Assembly: GCA_037127315.1 (NCBI GenBank)
Contig: JBBBDQ010001456.1
Coordinates: 1,641,501 to 1,705,500, forward strand
DNA from: Ascarosepion bandense
Lineage: Eukaryota > Mollusca > Cephalopoda > Sepiida > Sepiidae
Direction: 5' to 3'
Length of the DNA stretch: 64,000 bases
Shown piece by piece: positions 61,129-64,000 of the stretch. The notes under the pieces are model-generated. The model saw only the letters and a list, made by a program, of their open reading frames with translations. It searched no databases and was not told the origin of the DNA. The translations under genes and the position numbers were made by a program. Every line of letters begins with the position of its first letter. Within the stretch, counting starts at the first letter, position 1.

Positions 61129-61800
61129 TGTCTAGATGGAGAAAATTATAGTTTGGGTATTTTTATTTTGGTGAATGATAGCTAATGATCGGAAGATGTC
61201 TTTTTATTGTATTCACATTGTCTAGCAATATTTAAACAAATTCCTATGTTAAGGTGTCACTACATATGTTACTTTTTTTTTTTTTTTTTTTTTTTTTTCC
61301 CCCTCTCTTCTTTAACACCCCCCCCCCCCCCCCCCGGACTTGCACATTTAGGAATTTTAAAACTTTCTAAACTACTGCTTTTTTTTTTTTTAGGGGAAAC
61401 ACTTTCCTCAAAAGATTGCTTTTTCTTTGCAAAATTTGTTCCTCTTTTACATTACGACAACTCTGATTGTTATTCTCAAATGAAAATGCTTATCAATATT
61501 CATTTGAAATTAATCTTGAATTCATGATCAACTTAATGCATTTAACCATCATATTTTAACATTTTATTTTGTATAAATAAATTTGATAGAATATACTGTC
61601 AGAAATCAAGTTTCATCCTAACAAGTTACCAAACATTCTTTTGTTCCAATCCAGTTTTATTGATTGGATTAAAATTTCTAAAATTATTTTGATGTGGTCA
61701 CTTATATCAAACTTTTCCTTCCCAGGGCTCCTGTACTTGTGGCTCTGGCATTGACTGAATGTGGCATGAAATATGAAGATGCTGTAGAGCTGATCAGAAA
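56290..61800 (+). CDS. PTP4A: PTP4A/PRL-type protein tyrosine phosphatase, 5' four coding exons (3' exon outside window)
   Basis: Four exons (56290-56400, 57367-57459, 58498-58628, 61726-61800) splice into about 136 codons, ending in phase 2 before a donor at 61801. The protein belongs to the PRL family of small prenylated dual-specificity phosphatases, which act at membranes, bind CNNM magnesium transporters and influence growth. Seen here are the N-terminal [19 protein letters not shown], Cys51 (in VRVCEPTY, matching the Cys that pairs with the catalytic Cys), the general-acid loop DWKFDDG with Asp74, and the CX5R site HCVAGLGR with Cys106 and Arg112. [13 protein letters not shown] helix sequence follows. 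The loop has Lys where vertebrate PRLs have Pro (DWPFDDG). Ala113 follows the Arg, the family-specific replacement of Ser/Thr. The polybasic tail and CAAX box would be in the missing last exon. The start has A at -3 and is the first in-frame ATG consistent with the family N-terminus. Confidence 0.95.
56401..57366 (+). other. PTP4A intron (966 bp)
   Basis: GTAAGT to TTAAAACAG. It contains 20 T at 57240-57259. No other feature seen. Confidence 0.9.
57367..57459 (+). CDS. PTP4A: PTP4A coding exon 2
   Basis: 31 codons, [16 protein letters not shown] to GIRVY, phase 0 at both ends; donor GTAAGT at 57460. It includes Cys51. Confidence 0.95.
57460..58497 (+). other. PTP4A intron (1038 bp)
   Basis: GTAAGT to TCTTTTTAG. 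AT-rich with no embedded gene. Confidence 0.9.
58498..58628 (+). CDS. PTP4A: PTP4A coding exon 3 (catalytic)
   Basis: 43 codons plus two bases, DWKFDDG to HCVAGLG. The catalytic Arg112 codon is split AG/G across the next intron. The donor GTCTCT is weak but is the only GT that keeps the family frame. Confidence 0.95.
58629..61725 (+). other. PTP4A intron (3.1 kb)
   Basis: It ends TTTTCCTTCCCAG. It contains T-runs at 61095-61122 and 61273-61298, and about 18 C at 61318-61335. No coding or mobile element recognised. Confidence 0.85.
61726..61800 (+). CDS. PTP4A: PTP4A coding exon 4
   Basis: Completes Arg112, then [20 protein letters not shown] to LIR; donor GTAAGT at 61801 leaves two bases of a Lys/Asn codon. 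The expected KRRGA-type continuation is not found in the remaining 2.2 kb. Confidence 0.95.
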
Positions 61801-62105
61801 GTAAGTTAAAAATACTTGGATGTAGTTTGCTAAACTGCAAGTGGGGAAATTATTACTTCATCAGAGTAACTATTTATTATTGGCAAAAGACATAAGAAAA
61901 ACATTATTTTGTAAATAGAATTAAGTTAAAAAATTAGTTTTTAAAATAAAAAATCTCAAATGTACAGTGTGCAATGGATAAATTGTAAAATGAAATATGT
62001 TAAATTACACAAAAATAAAAATAACACTGACATATCATTTTAACAGATTTTTTGTGTAATTTTGGTTAATATATGTTGAAATATTAAAGTAAATTTATTC
62101 AATAA
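61801..62105 (+). other. PTP4A intron, visible start
   Basis: AT-rich intron sequence, no features. Confidence 0.7.
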
Positions 62106-62760
62106 AACCACTTCAACCAAGACCACCAGATGAATTCAAAACTTCCGGCAACTCTTCTCGACAGTCTCCTTGTTTAAGTTGGTAAATACTGCCATAATCC
62201 TTGCCTTCATTTCTCTTGTGTTACAAGGAGTTTTGTTGGTCTCTCTCTCAACTGCGCCCAACACATAGTCAAGAGGGTTGCAGTCTGGAGAGTTATGTGG
62301 CCAGATGTAAGGGGTGATGTCAGAGAAATTGATAGCTATTACTGGATTCTCATGCTTGTGTAGTATGGTACAGAGATCTATTACCAGACAGTCACCCTCT
62401 TGGTCCAAGGCAGCACTACCTCAAGGCACTTGATTCATGCCTCAGTGTTGAGTCTTGAGGCCCTGAGGAAAGATGAATGGAGACAACATTGCTACCACTA
62501 GTGATCACTCCAAACATATTCATAATCACCATCAGACTCCTACAACTCTTTCCAAATCCTCTTCACTGTCCTCAGATTGACAGCCAAATACTCTGAAATT
62601 TTTGTATTGAATTGGAAGATTCAATGGCATGCTGTACTAAGCAGTACAGCATGCCATTTCCAGATTTCTAATGGAGTGAATTGCGTCATAGTTCTCTTTT
62701 CTTACAAACTGACCATACTATACTGTTCAGTTGACCAAAACAACACGTATGCGTAAAATT
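62106..62760 (-). mobile_element. Internally deleted Tc1/mariner-superfamily element, minus strand
   Basis: The minus strand has an N-terminal MTQFTPLEIWKWHAV (about 62688-62645), a disrupted middle, and a C-terminal open frame 62136-62408 with PYIWPHNSPDCNPLDYVLGA followed by VERETNKTPCNT. The SPD-NPLDY motif is the DDE C-terminal signature of this superfamily. A full transposase would need about 340 codons; most is deleted. It sits in a PTP4A intron, antisense to the gene. Confidence 0.75.
62623..62658. repeat. 16-bp perfect palindrome in transposon relic
   Basis: AATGGCATGCTGTACT, loop AAGC, then the exact reverse complement. It duplicates the codons for WHAV in inverted orientation, so it looks like a local snap-back event. 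Confidence 0.9.
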
Positions 62761-63083
62761 AAAAATATAAAATGACAAGCTGCTCATCACACTCCATACA
62801 TAAGCGTTAATCTGTAATGCTAATGCTATTTCTTAAGGTTGCTTCTTAAAAATAAAAATGAACAATGGAAGGGAAAGTTTTCTTTGGAATTTAGTTTGTC
62901 TGAAGTCTGTTTTCTGTGCATGCATGAAAGATAGGCTATTGTTCCATGTGGAAGAAAATGCAATTAGATAATGAATAATCTTTGCAGATGTAAGATTTGT
63001 TCCATCCATGTCAGCAGATTGAAAGTTACTGCAATTTAAATTTGGTATTAACTTAGAATTAAATCCATGACTGATAAACTTGA
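62761..63083. other. No gene recognised
   Basis: Intron sequence without features. Confidence 0.5.
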
Positions 63084-63186
63084 AAGAAATGGCAACCTAT
63101 TGCAAAAAAAATCTGCCCAGTCAGTCATGAATTAAGAGACCTGATTGTCCAAGTGTGTATCAAGTATGGCACTTAACTGACTAAAC
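63084..63186 (+). mobile_element. tRNA-derived SINE, 3' fragment, plus orientation
   Basis: AATGGCAACCTATTGC, TCTGCCCAGTCAGTCATGA and CAAGTATGGCACTTAACTGA match the 3' end of the family; the tRNA-like head is absent. Confidence 0.8.
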
Positions 63187-64000
63187 TTGAAAGAAGTTCA
63201 AGTTACACTTACTGTCTATTAGCAAATTTATTGTGAGGAAAAAGAATCATTGTAGTTGCAAAAGTTTTGAAAATCAATAGTTATCTGAGGCTAAAAAGTC
63301 ATTTAAAAATTGAAATTTTATTGATGCAGATAAAAAAAAAAGGTGCAGATTAATTTAACATGAGAAAATGAAACCTCAAATTACTCGAGAAACTAGATTC
63401 AAGTGTAAGCAAAAAAAAATGTATTTCTTAGCTATACCATATATAAAATAGAAAATCTATTGTAATTGCTAGTTAATATTTGTATTCTCAATTCAACCAT
63501 ATCAAATAGTAATTTCTTTGCTCGCTATGTCATACAATCTTAAAAGTATCAAATTCCATTCATTAAAATAATGCAATACAAATGATGGATCTTCACATAT
63601 CACACAAACATACCAGAAAATTGCTCTTATAAAATTATTTGAATAAATATAGTTTTATTTTAATGTAAATTTCTACAAAGATACATGGTGATAGGAATTG
63701 GACCTCCAAGTAGAAAAATAATTCTTAAATATTGAAGCAAGCGGGTAAAGTATTACATGTAGAGTTACTGCTTAAAGGAGATGACACCACCTATTTATTA
63801 ATCTCACCTCCTGCATTGAAAGCCTGCATCTGTATGCACTTTTCTTGGTCCTAGTGGCATCCCAGTTATTGTGCAGCAATAATATCATTTAAAAAAAAGT
63901 TTAATGATAATTAACATTTGCAAATAACTATAATGTAAATTTAGTACTCAGTTTGATATCAAGGTTACATTCACATATTAAAAAAGAACTTACTCATGAA
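63187..64000. other. No gene recognised to window end
   Basis: AT-rich, presumably still the PTP4A intron. No CAAX-coding exon found. Confidence 0.5.

Noticed and set aside
61207..61527. 106-codon + strand ORF in the PTP4A intron
   Set aside because: It is produced by T and C homopolymers.
61801..64000. Final PTP4A exon (polybasic tail and CAAX) before the window end
   Set aside because: No KRRGA-like or CAAX-coding sequence was found after a splice acceptor; it must lie beyond 64000.

Overview
The window is AT-rich, repeat-laden DNA from an animal with large introns. The organism is most likely a cephalopod mollusc, probably an octopus. That is an inference from the tRNA-derived SINE family (six copies), the decayed jockey/CR1-like and RNase H-bearing LINEs, the many Tc1/mariner relics and the very low gene density. 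No prokaryotic features, tRNA genes or rRNA genes were seen.

One host gene is recognised with confidence: the four leading coding exons of a PTP4A/PRL-type protein tyrosine phosphatase on the + strand (exons 56290-56400, 57367-57459, 58498-58628, 61726-61800). The C-terminal exon with the expected prenylation motif is not in the window. Directly upstream is a 5' leader exon (about 55832-56289) with at least three upstream ORFs. About 39 kb further upstream, at 16215-16431, a GC-richer island holds an E-box, a perfect CRE, a YY1-like site and a clean splice donor. I propose it as the promoter and first non-coding exon of the same gene. Downstream of it every poly(T)/poly(A) run of 18 or more bases (14 found) is poly(T) on the + strand, while upstream the only two are poly(A).

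Layout. 0-16 kb is a transposon graveyard: mariner relics (713-1203, 4345-5827), LINE fragments (1722-2003, 2880-4245, 6441-7585), a decayed transposon-type gene (8405-9742 plus 12635-12760) split by a young LTR retrotransposon (9743-12634, 4-bp target duplication ATAG, near-identical LTRs), and a SINE with an internal palindrome (14020-14373). 16-56 kb, the putative first intron, holds a LINE with RT and RNase H regions and two insertions (about 20800-25860), a 2.4-kb minisatellite (26271-28690), two pairs of diverged paralogous repeat blocks (29010-30010 / 41230-42460 and 35650-36950 / 50630-51340), an unidentified antisense coding remnant with an apparent GT-AG intron (about 42950-44230), a mariner relic split by a SINE (44300-45062), a 1.85-kb CT-rich array (45122-46970) and a 980-bp array of 24-bp units that each look like a 3' splice site (48141-49120). 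56-64 kb holds the PTP4A exons and introns plus a Tc1/mariner relic and a SINE fragment in the last visible intron.

No anti-phage system, CRISPR array or obvious new enzyme system is present. The most unusual signals are the array of splice-acceptor-like repeats, the strand-asymmetric poly(T) tracts, the uORF-rich PTP4A leader, several near-perfect hairpins, and the precise nested LTR insertion.
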